A stretch of DNA of 64,000 nt from Flaccisagitta enflata (taxonomy: Eukaryota; Chaetognatha; Sagittoidea; Aphragmophora): positions 32,984,001 to 33,048,000 of the forward strand of contig OZ231126.1 in the NCBI GenBank assembly GCA_965153355.1, in the 5' to 3' direction. Positions 1-45,788 of the stretch are shown here, piece after piece. The translations under genes and the position numbers were made by a program. A model generated the notes under the pieces. It was given only the letters and a program-made list of their open reading frames with translations, was not told the DNA's origin and ran no database searches. Position 1 is the stretch's first letter; every line of letters starts with the position of its first letter.

Positions 1-1002
1 CTTTCTTGAAATACCTATCTGCTTTAATTTGGCGTGAATTAAGACAACCAAACACGAAAGAAACTATTTCTTCAATGGAACATTTATTTTGCTTCTAAAG
101 AAAAGTGTCATGTACAATGTACATATACGTGTCCCGGTTGTTTTTTTCAAACAAACCAACAAACGAAAACAAGCAACATATTCCAACATAAAGTTTTCTA
201 TGTGGGCTCTGGGTTGCCTAGTCCGCGGAAGATTCTACGTGATAATGGCTTCTATATCGACTTTTTTGTTGCTTTGTCAATTTCGCCTCAAGCTGTTGGT
301 GGGGTTTACATACTAAGTCACATGAGCCGATTAAATCAATTGAAGTTGTTAAGTTAGTCTCTCTAATCACCCAGTTTTAGATAAGAATTATACAATAAGG
401 TCAATATTTCAAGGAACTGAAAAGAAAAAACGCGATAATTTGTTTTCTTTAGACGCCCATATTTCAATTTTCAAGGCCAAACGCGTGGGACCACCATCAC
501 CTTGCTTAACGTGTTTCATGTACATATACATTATATTTATCTATGATGACTGGTCATTGACTACTAATACAATGTTGCAACATTCTCACTTTTTGCAGTA
601 CACATAATGCGTAGATTTCTCATAACACTTGAAAAGAGCGAGGAATTTTTCATCAAAGGTAAAAAGCTCATATCATAAATTAGGAAGAAAAAAATGATCT
701 AGATTGATTCCCCCGAAAGTCTCATCCATTCATATGAAAGGCATTTTTTTTACATGAAATCATTTTGTAACCATTTTATTAGAAAATGAACAAAGACTTT
801 TCTCTACTGATCTCAATAAGAATATTTTTCTCCGATCTCTGTCAGTCAAATTGCGCTTTGATTTATACCAAATTTCCATCTCGCAATGAACGACGGTCTA
901 TCTTTTCTGCTCTCAATAGAATGTAAGGTTCCTTTGTCAGAGACGCTTTCATCTCCTAATCAGCACTTTCTGTATTCCTCTCTGCCTGTTTTCGTCTCTG
1001 TC
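1..1002. other. Region without recognised features
   Basis: AT-rich sequence. The short frames have no similarity I recognise and no exon-like signals next to them. Confidence 0.6.
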
Positions 1003-1018
1003 TTTCTTTCATTCTTTC

Positions 1019-1108
<90 letters not shown>

Positions 1109-1130
1109 TTTCTTTCTACTTCTTTCTATT

Positions 1131-1209
<79 letters not shown>

Positions 1210-1330
1210 GTCTTTCTTTCTGTCTTTCTTTCTTTCTTTCTTTCTTTCTGTCTTTCTTTCTATCTTTCTTTCTTCCATTCATTCATGCATGCATTCATTC
1301 ATTCATTCATTCATTCATTCATTCATTCGT
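1003..1330 (+). repeat. (TTTC)n followed by (ATTC)n microsatellite
   Basis: Tetranucleotide repeat with rare interruptions at 1003-1275, passing into ATTC units at 1282-1328. Frames through it on both strands are artefacts. Confidence 0.95.
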
Positions 1331-1544
1331 CCATTCGTCCGTTCTTTTTTTCTTTCTTACTCTCTTCTCTCTTTCCCCTACGTGTCCTAACCCAGTTGTT
1401 TAAAACGGGACCCGGCCTCCCTCAAACCGATTTCATTGCAATTGTGACATAATGACTCAATTTGCATGATGACAAATGCGAGAGAAAAATGATGCAACAA
1501 ATTTGCGTAATAAAAAACGGTGCACAAACTCTGCCGACTTTCCG

Positions 1545-1647
<103 letters not shown>

Positions 1648-1649
1648 CT

Positions 1650-2640
1650 TGATTGTATCTCTTCTCATTACATTCAAGCTCGTTTTCCCGCTCTCTTTCC
1701 CTGAACAATTTTGTTTTCTGCTACTTTATATCATGAATCCTCTCTCAACCAAAAATCTCCTTCCCAGTCTCTAAGTCCCCCCTTTATCATGCCCCTCCCT
1801 GTTCTTACGTCGTCCAACCCCTTCTTTTAGCCACACTCATGTTTTCTGCGTAATCTTTCAAAAGAACAACAACAAAAGAAAAAAATGAATGCAATGCAAA
1901 TATTTAAATGTATTCGAAAAGAAAATTTCCACGTTGTTGTCATCTTTTCAAATTTCGTTAAGGAACAGCTATCAATTTCCTTCTCTCCCTCCTGAAAACG
2001 GAAAGAAAAAATCGGAAATACTGTTATTTCCCATACTTCTCTTTCTTCAGCCTCGATCGATTTTTCACTTGTGGTTTCTATCTACTTTTATAGTGGAATT
2101 GCGAAAAGTCAAATTTTAAAAAGTTGGAAAAGGAAATTGATATCTCTCTTTGTAGTTCCCCTTCTTCCTCCCCCCCCCCCAAAACGCAAACGACGTCGTT
2201 CATAAATCGAGTGATTTTTTTTTTTCCATTATCATTCAGTCATGAGAGAGAATTTGGTTCCTATCAACCAACCAACATTTGGTTTCAACAGCCAACAACC
2301 CCGTGGCCGTTCTTGGTATAGAAATTCCGCTCATGTGCGCGCGCTTAACATTCCCAACATCTCTCTTTTTTGTTCCTAAACAGTCATAACGCATTCATGT
2401 ACAAAAACCAAAAAAAAAAATTATCCACCGATCGTCAGCCTATGTGCTCTTTAACTTTTATTTCTTCTCTCTTTCAATTAGGAAAGGTTTTATTTTTTAC
2501 ATTGGCAGTTTTTTTTTCCTTTGTACTAAGAACACCGCCCCAAAATTCCATTTTATTTATTCATTCATTTCAATTCGAGTCACACAATCTCTTTTGCTCG
2601 TAAAAAAAGTGCTCGTGCTTGTTATTTAAAAACAAATAGG
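1650..2640. other. Region without recognised features
   Basis: T-rich on the plus strand, with short homopolymers. No gene, no clear repeat structure. Confidence 0.55.
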
Positions 2641-2646
2641 GATCCG

Positions 2647-2801
2647 TTTTTTAGTCGCGGACGAGCGACTCTATAAGAGAATTTGTCCGTCCGTCCGTCC
2701 GTCCGTCCGTCGGTGAGCACGAGTTGAAAAGTGGAAAAACCAGCGTTTCTGCCCCTGCCCACCCGTCCGCGTCTGGTATTGGCCGTGTATCCGGCCTTGT
2801 T
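2647..2801 (+). repeat. Two-hairpin short repeat with GTCC array
   Basis: Left hairpin TTAGTCGCGGACGAGCGACT, then (GTCC)n, then GCCCCTGCCCACCCGTCCGC and the right hairpin GGCCGTGTATCCGGCC ending CTTGTT. Family of about 20 copies in this window. Confidence 0.8.
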
Positions 2802-3647
2802 TGAATTCTTGCGTCAATATGTATAGATGGTGGAATGAAGTGGTGATAAAGGCGACTGGCAAGTTTCATACATCAATATAAATTTACATACGAAAGCAAC
2901 GTATGGATTAAGAAATATTAAAGATGATTCATATCGAAAGGTTTGTATGATACATTTAGTGAGAAATGTCCAAGTCATGTACACAGTGTTCATTTAATAC
3001 CACACGCCATTTTTCTTATTTTCTTTGTTTCTTTTTCTGATTCCGCACCAACTGATCAGTTTCATGGTAATACAATTCATAAAGAGATGCGTGATTGCCC
3101 TTTTTCAGATGATTACCATTTCCAATACGCATAGAAACCGATTCTCTTGCCACGACATCCGTACGCCACTTTGTTCTACGGACTCAATGCGTTTTGAGCG
3201 AGACAAAAAATGAGAGAAGCGATTTTTACTTTTGATTTTCCTGTAATCTCTCAGCATATTTATTTATGAATATTCTTATCATCATTACGTACAATTATCA
3301 CGTTATGTTGGTTTACATGTTTAAACCCGGGCCCTCGAGTCTTATGGATTCTGTAATAAAATCTCAGCTGTGTATGAAAAAAAAATCCTTTTCTTTTCAG
3401 GAACAGCCAATTGCGGAATGGTCGTGGGAAGCTTACTCATGATCATCCTAGTGAAATTATCATCAGAGTAATAAACAGAAACCTGTACAAATACTGCCAG
3501 CATTTGTCATACTATAGAGATTTGCTAAGTTTCACCCTTGATTTACCCTTGATTTTACTTAGATAAAGAATTGAAAATAGATTATCAATTTATAAGCTTC
3601 CCATGGCCATTTTACACGGGACAGTTAAGCTAGTTGTAGATAGGCAG

Positions 3648-3936
3648 TCAGCGGACAAAACGTTATGGGTATATATATCCTACCGTTGGTTTTGATCTAA
3701 CATATGCAACAACCAGTGGTTTAAATAACACCTAGCTGTGATGATACAAAATTGTAGCATTACAGGTGGCTGCAATTCTAACAACCCGTTGTTGAATATA
3801 ATATTTTGTTTGTTGCAGCCGGCTTTAACTGGAGCAACTGATTGTCGCATACAATATTTTGTTTTTGAGCAGTATGTTAGATTGAAGCCAGTGGTATGAT
3901 ATGTATACCTATAGCGTTTTGTCCACTGACTGTAGG
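3648..3936. mobile_element. TA-flanked MITE
   Basis: CAGTCAGCGGACAAAACG at 3652 recurs inverted (GTTTTGTCCACTGACTG) ending near 3933, each next to TA. About 290 bases, non-coding, resembling Tc1/mariner-type miniature elements. Confidence 0.65.
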
Positions 3937-4211
3937 GCTGAACAAAGTAAGGAAGAATTGATGTCATCTGCGGAGTTAGAGCCACCATTTATGATTTTAT
4001 CACAAACCAATTGATGGACATGGCACATACTATCAGATACTTTTCGCGCTATTGTAAGTTGGTGGTAAATTGCTGATGATTATGAGATGGGAAACCAGAA
4101 AACAGCAAAATCACAACAGTACAGGATTTTTTCTATTTCTACCGTTTAGTAATACAGACACGAACCATAACCATCCGTTAAGACGAAAACAAACGAGATC
4201 GGTAGGACACG

Positions 4212-37103
<32,892 letters not shown>

Positions 37104-37537
37104 CTAAATGTTAGAATGTGAATATTCAGTCCCCTCATGTACAATTCTACTTATTGGCAAACTGGCTGAGGTCTGAAGTAACTCTGAGGTCTGAAGTAAC
37201 TTACTGAGCTAACCGTAACTGATTATCATTATCAAAGTCGATCGTAGGTATCTTTCTATCGAATTTTGTTTTATTTTTCCTAAAATGACATTTGATAATC
37301 CATTTTTTTTCACGGAAAAGTCTTGAAAAGTCATGAAGTCATGAAATGATGAAGGATGAATTTGACAACTTTACAGGTTAAACTTAAATTGCGGCAATAC
37401 GCGTAAGGTTAAGACAAAAAAAAACCAAAAAAAAAAAAAAAAACAACCAAAAAAGAAAAAAAAAACAGCAAGTACAGTGAAAGAAAAATAATACATCCTC
37501 GGCCGTTATAAGTCCAATATAGACGGCCAAGTTGTCA

Positions 37538-38599
37538 TCATTCACGATAAAAAGGCAATTGCCTTATGAATATCGGATGATTGATGGCATTGTACGTTCG
37601 AACCCCTTGACTTCGAGATTGCACATATTCTCGACTGCAGTAAGATGTTATGGCGGCGCCAATTCCACACAGCAACGCCATCGCCAAGACGGCCACCGAA
37701 ACTACGATGTGATACTGTCGTCTTTCGCCCGACGCCTCGTCTTCGCTCATTGACGATATAAGGGCGCCAACGAGGCAGAAAAACAAAAGGAAAATCCCGG
37801 CGAGATAAGTCGAAGCGACGAGAAACTTGTTACGGCAACAACGCCGAGAGTTGGTGTTATTCACCTCGTCGAGTTCTGCGGATACTCTTTCCAACATCTG
37901 CTGTGCGCGCAACTGGTGCTGATGCTGCCATTGTTGTCGCGAAGAAATATTTTTTACATTTACTGTCGTAGTCAGCGAAGGCGGAAATTGTCCGCCACAT
38001 ATCTCGCAATTGGTCCGTCCAGACGTCGACATCCAACGGAAGAGGCAAGACCGATGTACGCCGCCGGTAGTTCCTTTACAGAGGCATGGATACGTCGGAT
38101 TTGCCACAGGCTCTAAGCAAAACCGACAAGTGAGGGATTGCGTTGGGTAATGATCGCGTTGACCGGGAGAATCCTTCGACTTCCCTTGAGGATCCTGATT
38201 TGTCGGCATGTAAGATGGTGAAGCGCAGACGTCGACGTTAGGAGGCATAAGCGATGTTGGAACGTTGATGTAAAAAGGAGATTCCCGATTATCCGCGGGG
38301 TGGCGTACAGGATGAGCCAAACTATGCGTGCCAGCTGGGCAAGATGCTGTGTCAACTCCCATTCTGTAAGAGCTATGATTTGACGATGGTATGTCATTCG
38401 ATAAGGGGCGAGATGTCGGCGCCAAAACAGCGTCGGAGACATACAAGACGACAGCTGGCGCAGGTAGAGAGGAATTTGTCGAACGGCTCACTACAGTTGC
38501 ACTATGAACCTCGCTATTCACTTCATCTGTGTAATTATGGCACATGTTCATGTTATGATCACAATTGACCACAACGTTGTCTTGAAAATCAGGTTTCAT
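37538..38599 (-). CDS. Intronless RING-CH (MARCH-type) membrane E3 ubiquitin ligase
   Basis: A 353-residue uninterrupted frame. Residues about 157-204 form a RING-CH finger with the C4HC3 order: CRFCLEP, PCLCKG, VHRSCLFRW, CEICGGQF. Two hydrophobic spans follow at about 258-280 and 294-316, then a short tail. MARCH proteins of this layout transfer ubiquitin to membrane proteins and direct them to endocytosis or degradation. The N-terminal 150 residues are Ser/Pro/Asn-rich without a known domain. The absence of introns may mean a retrogene or a family that lost introns. The gene is on the same strand as the EGF gene, 435 bases beyond its first visible exon, and may be nested in an intron of it. 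A foldback element starts 180 bases upstream of its ATG. Confidence 0.88.
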   Translation of the reverse strand: MKPDFQDNVVVNCDHNMNMCHNYTDEVNSEVHSATVVSRSTNSSLPAPAVVLYVSDAVLAPTSRPLSNDIPSSNHSSYRMGVDTASCPAGTHSLAHPVRHPADNRESPFYINVPTSLMPPNVDVCASPSYMPTNQDPQGKSKDSPGQRDHYPTQSLTCRFCLEPVANPTYPCLCKGTTGGVHRSCLFRWMSTSGRTNCEICGGQFPPSLTTTVNVKNISSRQQWQHQHQLRAQQMLERVSAELDEVNNTNSRRCCRNKFLVASTYLAGIFLLFFCLVGALISSMSEDEASGERRQYHIVVSVAVLAMALLCGIGAAITSYCSREYVQSRSQGVRTYNAINHPIFIRQLPFYRE

Positions 38600-38778
38600 T
38601 TTTTGCTGTTATCATGAAATTTACTAAATAGCCCAAACCGAACATGCACAAATAATCTTTCTATTCGCAATGCATGTAAAGGTTGTTGGGTAAAACGACA
38701 ATGACTCAAAATCATTTCGGCGTAATTTTACCTCGAGATCGAGACCAGTGAACCAGTTGGGATTTCGAGTTTTCGTTT

Positions 38779-39605
38779 TGACCCATTTACGATTAACTAA
38801 GACTGGAATTGGATGCCCCTTGCTCACGAGTTTTCATTTTAGTAAACAACCATTCTAACTACATGTATATTGATCTCAGTATTAATAGAGCTCAGAAAGG
38901 TATAAAAAGTGGAATCTAATTCAATCCATTTGTCACAAGACCAATTTTAAGGTGGGGAATCAGATCAGACCACTAAAAAGATTCTCAGGTCAAGATTTGG
39001 GGCGATACCGCTACCTATCTCAGGTTTAAAGGCTATATAATGTCAAAATTTCAAAGCGGGAAATTTGAAAATCAGATTGCAGATTCAGAATCCTTGTAAA
39101 AAAGTATCAAAAGAAAGTGTCTTTTTTTTTGATATTCCATCTAGAAAACAGTCAAAATTATCATCAAATGTTAAATGAAACCAAATTTTAAACAAAAGAG
39201 CAATTTTAACCCGACCATAACCTAGGAAGTTAAATTACACCATGTTCTAGTTGGAATATCAAAAAAAGAGAAACACTTTCTTTAAGTACTTTTTTGCAAG
39301 GATTCTGAATCTGCAATCAGATTTTCAAATTTCCCAATTTGAAATTTTGACCTTATATAGCCTTTTGACCTGAGGTAGGTAGCGGTAGCGCCCCAAATCT
39401 TGACCTGAGAATTTTTTTAGTGGTCAGAGCTGGTTCCCCACCTAACAATTGGTCTTGTGACAAATGGATTGAATTAGATTCCGCTTTTTATTCATTTCTG
39501 GACCCTATTAATCTCAGTATGTAGTTAGAATGGTTGTTTACTAAAATGAAAACTCGTGAGCAAGGGGCATCCAATTCCAGTCTTAGTTAATCGTAAATGG
39601 GTCAA
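38779..39605. mobile_element. Palindromic element upstream of the RING-CH gene
   Basis: TTGACCCATTTACGATTAAC at 38779 pairs with its complement ending at 39605. The arms of about 390 bases meet near 39190. Non-coding. It starts 180 bases upstream of the ATG of the MARCH-type gene, so it may overlap the promoter. Confidence 0.75.
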
Positions 39606-40143
39606 ATATATTTTGTTTGTAAAAAATACTTAAATAGGAAGACAAAACGCATTTAGCTCACTCAATAACCCTCACAAATATTGTGTCACCATCATGCCTG
39701 TCCATCATGGTAGTAAATTTAGATACAGATGTCAATTATCAGCTTAACGATGTCTTCTAAGTCGCGGACTAGCGGCTCAATAAGAGGGACTGTTCGACTG
39801 TTCATCCATTACTCCATGATGCTTAAATAGAATAGTCGCATTTTAGGGGGAGGGGTGTATGTGCCTGCCCAACCGTCCGCGACGACTTTGTTATCCCGCG
39901 TTCCTCGTTCATTGGTTAAATTCGGCTGAGCTGGGGCAAAGAACAGATCAAAAGATCATTCTTGAAATTACGAGGTTGATTTCAAAAGAGGTCATGCGCA
40001 CGTAACAGGATTTCTTTCTTCTCTCGACACCAGCTTCTCCACCAGTAGTTACCAGTGCACTTGGGGCAGTACCTCCGATTCTCTCTCTCCCTCCGTCCTC
40101 TGTGTCCTCTGTTTCTCTCTCCCTCTCAACTGTGTGTGTGCCT

Positions 40144-40219
<76 letters not shown>

Positions 40220-40609
40220 CCTCTCTTTCCCTCTCCCTCTCTCTCTCTCTCTCTTGATCGCTCTTTTTCCATTGGCAATCTATACCAGAAATAGCATTAG
40301 CCACTTTCCACTAAACTTTGGTCTTCAGTCATTGCAAAATCTGTAATTTGTTACAGTTCGATGGGAGCAATGATGACCTAGACTGGAGGATCGATTTCAT
40401 GGATCTTAGTCTTGTTTTTATTGTGAATTATTTCAGATCTAGGCTAATCAAAAAATGGCTCTATTAATAGAAAATGTTTCCGTATCTTAAACTTAAACTT
40501 GCAACTTGACCTCATCAAAACTTTTTTTTTCGAAGTCTTAACCTATCTCAATAAATTAGCTGGAAAATTCTATATAGTTTTGACAAAAATCAGCTAAATC
40601 GGTTAATTT

Positions 40610-40803
40610 TTTAGTCGCGTGCTACGCGACTCTACACCCCGCTTTGTCGGTCCATCCGTCCGTCGGTCCGTCGGTCCGTCACTACTTTTTTGACGTTAAT
40701 GGGGGTTTTGGACTTATTGCTCCTGCCCAAATGTTCCACTGACCTCAATTATGGCCCCTGCCCACCCGCACGCGACTGGGGTAGCCGTGTATCCGGCCTA
40801 GTT
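40610..40803 (+). repeat. Two-hairpin short repeat, second-subfamily copy
   Basis: TTTTTTAGTCGCGTGCTACGCGACTCTAC-type hairpin, GTCC/GGTC units, ATTGCTCCTGCCCAAATG and GTAGCCGTGTATCCGGCC. The intact hairpins mark a young copy. Confidence 0.8.
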
Positions 40804-41096
40804 TAAGTTTTATGACCCTTTTAAATTTAACCCAAAAATTAATTTGCATAACTTTTGCTTAATAAATATAGCCATAAAACCTGTAAAAATAGTCCGATTA
40901 AGATAATTTTTTTTCTTTAAAATTATATAAAATTTTTCGCCTGATCTAATAAAATAGGTTAGAACCTTGAAAGATAAAGTCTTGATAAGGTCAAGTCACA
41001 AGTTGAAATTTGAGGGACGCAAATGCATTCACTCAATTGAGCAACCTTTTTAAGCCTAAATCTCAAATAATTTATAATACAAATAAAATCGAGATA

Positions 41097-41414
41097 CAGT
41101 TAAATCCCGCGATACCAGATGCCGGGTTAGCTTCCCCCGCTTGCCACCTTTGACGCATCCCCATGGTTAACAAGTGGCCATGAGTCTTTCGGATTGAGCG
41201 GAACGAGGATGTAGCATTCTGCTTATTGAGCATTGGCGATTCTGACAGCATCAGTCTGAATGTCCCCGCTAGCCTTTTCAAAGGAGGTTCTGTGTACAGG
41301 GGACGAAACCTCTGGCTAGTCCACAGCTGATGACGCCAGCTCATGCTAAATACTCAAGCATTATTTTTTACAATTCTACAATCCCTTGAGATCCGTTATA
41401 GCGGGATTTAACTA
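41097..41414. mobile_element. TA-flanked MITE
   Basis: The left end CAGTTAAATCCCGCGATACC and right end GGTTATAG-type CGGGATTTAACTA are inverted and flanked by TA. The 90-codon minus frame inside has no recognised similarity. The subterminal sequence echoes the GTTAAATC motif of the Tigger-like elements, so this is probably a derived non-autonomous copy. Confidence 0.7.
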
Positions 41415-42135
41415 TACCTAAATACTGTCCTCCAGTCTGGGTCCCCATTGCTCACATTGTACTGTAGATTAAATCACAAATAATTGTATGTATTGATTGC
41501 ATCAGAGGAAATTAGGACTGAGCTAAAAGAGCTGAAACACTCAATATCAGTCTCACAGATGAGCAATTATGATTATTTACATACTTTTTTCAGGTCGCAG
41601 TTAGGATCAGAAAATATTCAGGGAGATCAATCTCAAAGTGTTAAGCTTACATTCTTATAATCCTATATTAACTGGGCTCAGAAGGTCAATGGAATGTCAC
41701 AGGCGATACCATGAAACATATTCCAAGGTTTTCGACCCGTAGAATCCGATTCTGAGGTCAAAAATGGCGAAATCTGACGGGATCCCGCACCGCCCCCGGA
41801 CCTGATCGAGCATATGGGCCCCGTAATCAGCATTTTGGCCATTTTTTAGGCTTTTTTCTCTCTCTCTATAGGGAAACTACGTTGTTTTCTCATGATAACA
41901 GACTAAAATGAGGCTGTAGAATTCAATAGTAATCGCCTGAGGGTTTTTTGACCACTATATCAGGGTGGAACCGGCCCCAAACGAGCATCGTGGCCCCGCG
42001 GCAAGCATATTTCACGAAATTTTTGCGTTTTTTTTTCATTTTCCCCTTTAAACAAGCAAAGGTTTCAGTACTAAGAGAGATTTTTATCTCTAACTGTAAG
42101 ATAGACGTTTTCCTTGTCTTGAGGTCATTATCTAA

Positions 42136-42171
<36 letters not shown>

Positions 42172-42419
42172 GCCAGTCTATATTCAAACAATCATCCTTC
42201 CGTTTGCGCGATTCTTTCGCGTGTTTCTTTTTAAATATGCGCTTATACGTTTTTGTTTTGAGATTAACTGGCAAGCAACTTACTGAAAGACAAACGAAAA
42301 AACCATACAAGACAAGAAAGACAGACAGAAAGATAAACAGACAGACAGACAGTCAGGCAAAGTTTAGGGAGGATCGTGTTCTTCAACGACGAGGAGGGAG
42401 AAATGAGAATAGTCGCAAA

Positions 42420-42960
42420 AGCGTTAGATGGTCAGCGGTACCCGTGCCCTGCCTAAGTAGGTTGTGGTTGAAGTTGAGGGGGGAGCAGGGCAGCGGTCCC
42501 AAAAAGGTCGATGACCTATGCTTTCACACATATGGGGGATTTTCTCCTTCTTCTCCTCCTCCTCCTCCTCCGTCCCTCCCCCCCTCAAATCCCAGTCTCG
42601 AGGACAAAATTCCGGTCTCGAGGCTCAAATCCCAGTTTTGAGGCCCACATCCCAGCCTCAAGGCCCAAATCCTAGCCTAAAGGCCTAAATCCCAGCCTGG
42701 AGGCTGAGTTTTGGGCCTCAAGGACAAGATCTGGGCCTCTTGGCTGAGATTTTAACATTGAGGCTGAGATTTGGGCCTCAAGACTGAAATCTGGGCCTCC
42801 AGGCTAGGATTTAGGCCTTGAGGCTAGGATTTGGGCCTTGAGGCTGGGATGTGGGCCTCAAAACTGGGATTTGAGCCTCGAGACCGGAATTTGGTCCTTG
42901 AGACTGAGGGGGGAGGGGGACATAGGAGGAGAAGGAAAAGAAGGAGAAAATCCCCCATAC
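42420..42960. repeat. Minisatellite-bearing element (20-bp unit), copy in arm A
   Basis: A tandem array of a 20-base unit of the type CTCAAGGCCCAAATCCCAGC, first in one orientation and then in the other, flanked by GGTCAGCGGTACCCGTGCCCT, GGGCAGCGGTCCC and AAATCCCCCATA. The inverted partner is at 54230-54790 and a relative is at 23428-24106. Confidence 0.75.
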
Positions 42961-43289
42961 AGCTGGCGGACATCAAATCCGCTGGAATTAGCGGGACCCC
43001 TCTTGATTTTGTTGATTTCAACAGTTTCAACAGGATATTTACTATAGTTTATATAGTAAAAAATAAATATTGCAATTTTACTCAAAATACGTCATCTTCG
43101 ATTTTTTTCATTTTCTGCCCATTAAGGGCCCTAAATGAGCCCACCTTGGTGGTACATTAATCTCAGATACTCCCTGCCCCTAAGAGGCTCAAAATTGGGG
43201 CAAAAAATTTTTTACGTTAAATCCGTTGATTTTAGCGGGGGCAGGGTCACTTTTTTATATGACCATGCTAAAACCGCTGATTTTAACGG

Positions 43290-43790
43290 TTTTAACGCCA
43301 AAATCCCCTATAAAGGTCCTCCACATGCTTATTTGACATCATGAGGACCTCTATGGTGACAAAAATGAGCAAGTGAGCACACATGAGCAAGCATGAGCAA
43401 GCATGAGCAAGAATGCTAAATCCGCTGATTTTAACAGGTTTAACATCAAAATCACCTATTTCAGTCCTCCATATGCTTATTTGACAACATGAGATCCACT
43501 GTGGTGACAAAAAACAGCAAGTGAGCATACATGAGCAAGCATGAGTAAGTATGAGCAAGAATGCTAAATCCGCTGATTTTAACAGGTTTAACATCAAAAT
43601 TCCCTATTTTTGGCCTCCGCATGCTTCTTATACATCATAGACCCTCTACGGTGATGAAAAAGAGCAAGTGAGCACGCATGAGCCAGCATGAGCAAGCCTG
43701 AGCAAGCATGAGCAAGAATGCTAAATCCGCTGAATTTAACAGAATAAACATAGTTCCCTATTTTGGTCGTCCACATGATTTTTTGTCCTC
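43290..43790 (+). repeat. ~150-bp tandem repeat (arm C)
   Basis: Three to four units with GCTAAATCCGCTGATTTTAAC and GTGAGCACACATGAGCAAGC. The inverted counterpart is 47140-48000. Frames in it are repeat shadows. Confidence 0.8.
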
Positions 43791-44102
43791 GACGATCAGT
43801 TTACGTCGAGGACTATAACATAGCCTTGATCGTGTAGTCAGTCGTGTGTTGTCGTTTGTGTCAACCCTTAAAAACTTGAGAGTGAGGGCGAGGGAGAGGG
43901 AGGGAGGGGGAGGAAGAGAGGGCGGGCCACGGAAGGAGAGAGGGAGGGAGTTGCTGTTCACAACTTTTTGGGCAGCGGCCCTGAAGGGAACGATGTCCTG
44001 TAGAACACGGTATCGCTGACCACATATTGCCCTTGGGCGACTGGTTCTAGTTGGTTTACAACTTTTCCTAGTCGGTGAAAGCTACCATTACTCTCTTAAT
44101 AG

Positions 44103-44234
<132 letters not shown>

Positions 44235-44716
44235 TTCTACTTCACATAAGCTGCTACAAATAACAACTCATGGTGATCGCTTCAATAGCATCATTTCAAC
44301 AAGCTTCCAAGCGTGGACGCCGCAGATCCTCCCGATCCGAAGGGCAATCCATGGTAATAAGCAGGGGCAATCCACATCGTGGACCACTTGAGAACAGAGT
44401 AATAATTTGGTAATTGTAGGATAGAAGCCATCCTTAAGTGAAAGGCAATAATAATAACATCATGAGATCCAACCGTATCGGTATTTCCATTGGTAATTTG
44501 GCAGATCTCATTTGTTCAGCCATATTGGCACTTCCATGGGAACCAGCTAATTCTGTTTACTTCCTGGCCATGAAACCCCGGATGATTTTTTCGCTCCCAA
44601 GGAGGGTGATCTTTGCACATATAATTGTTGAGAGGTTTGCCGGGACCATGAGCTTATACTTCTCGAAATTCTCTGATACCACCCCAAGGCCACCAATGGC
44701 AACAGGCAGAGAGAGT

Positions 44717-44747
<31 letters not shown>

Positions 44748-44830
44748 TGACAGAGAGTGACAGCCACAGAGAGAGAGAGATAGCGACAGAGACACAGTGA
44801 AACAGACACAAACAACACACACACACACGC

Positions 44831-44866
<36 letters not shown>

Positions 44867-44903
44867 ATGATTTTTTTCCGGTCGGCGAGAGCCGCCTTTA
44901 CAG

Positions 44904-45210
44904 GTAAAGGTTCACCAATGTTGTTCAAACTTGTTGTGAAGGTTTATTGCATCAATTAAAGCTCCCCTGCAAGATTTCAGATAATTCTGAGTATTGGTTT
45001 AGAAGATATAAGGATATTTTGCTAGTAATATTGATTCCTAGACTTGTGCAATTTACATAGGGGAATGGTAGTAAAGGTTCACCAATGTTGTTCATACTTG
45101 TTGTGAAGGTTCATTGCATCAATTAAAGCTCCCCTGCAAGATTTCAGTAAATTCTGAGTATTGGTTAAGAAAATATAAGGGTATTTATGATGTATCTAGT
45201 AACATTATTT
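44904..45210 (+). repeat. Tandem duplication, ~170-bp unit
   Basis: AAAGGTTCACCAATGTTGTTC through ATAAGG occurs twice in tandem with minor differences. A T-rich GAAATTTTTTTT tract follows at 45225-45420. Confidence 0.8.
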
Positions 45211-45489
45211 CTTGGACTTAGGATTTTTTTTTTTTTTTTGAAATTTTTTTTTGAAATTTTTTTTTTTGAAAATTTTTTTTTTTTTTTTGAAAAAAATTGT
45301 TTTTAAAATTTTTGAAAAAAATTTTTTGAAAAAAAAATTTTTTTTGAAAAAAAAAAAGAATTTTTTTTTTGAAATCTTTTTTTTTTTTGAAATTTTTTTT
45401 TCTATTTGAAAAATTAGAAAATTTTTTTGTTATCTTTTTTATTGTTGGATTATAAAGTATGCTTTCATGGACTACAAGGAATGCCATCA

Positions 45490-45660
45490 TGGGCTTCAAG
45501 GTATGCCATCATAGGCTGCAAGGTATGCCATCATAGGCTGCAAGGTATGCCATCATAGGCTGCAAGGTATGCCAACATGAACTTCAAGGTATGCCATCAT
45601 AGGCTGCAAGGTATGCCAACATGAACTTCAAGGTATGCCATCTATGGACTTTAAGGTATG
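45490..45660 (+). repeat. 22-bp minisatellite
   Basis: About eight units of AAGGTATGCCATCATAGGCTGC, some with the variant AACATGAACTTC. Confidence 0.88.
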
Positions 45661-45667
45661 CAATTGG

Positions 45668-45788
45668 TAGCCGGGTCAGACTGAGTAGCCGGGTCAGACT
45701 GAGTAGCCGGGTCAGACTGAGTAGCCGGGTCAGACTGAGTAGCCGGGTCAGACTGACTAGCCGGGTCAGACTGAGTAGCCGGGTCGGA
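45668..45788 (+). repeat. 18-bp minisatellite
   Basis: About seven units of GTAGCCGGGTCAGACTGA. The frame through it gives a repeating SSRVRL pattern with no recognised meaning. Confidence 0.9.

Noticed and set aside
886-1452. Long F/L/S-rich and K/R/E-rich frames
   Set aside because: They are translations of the TTTC microsatellite on both strands.
41072-41344. 90-codon minus frame as a possible exon
   Set aside because: Lies within a TA-flanked MITE and has no recognised motif.
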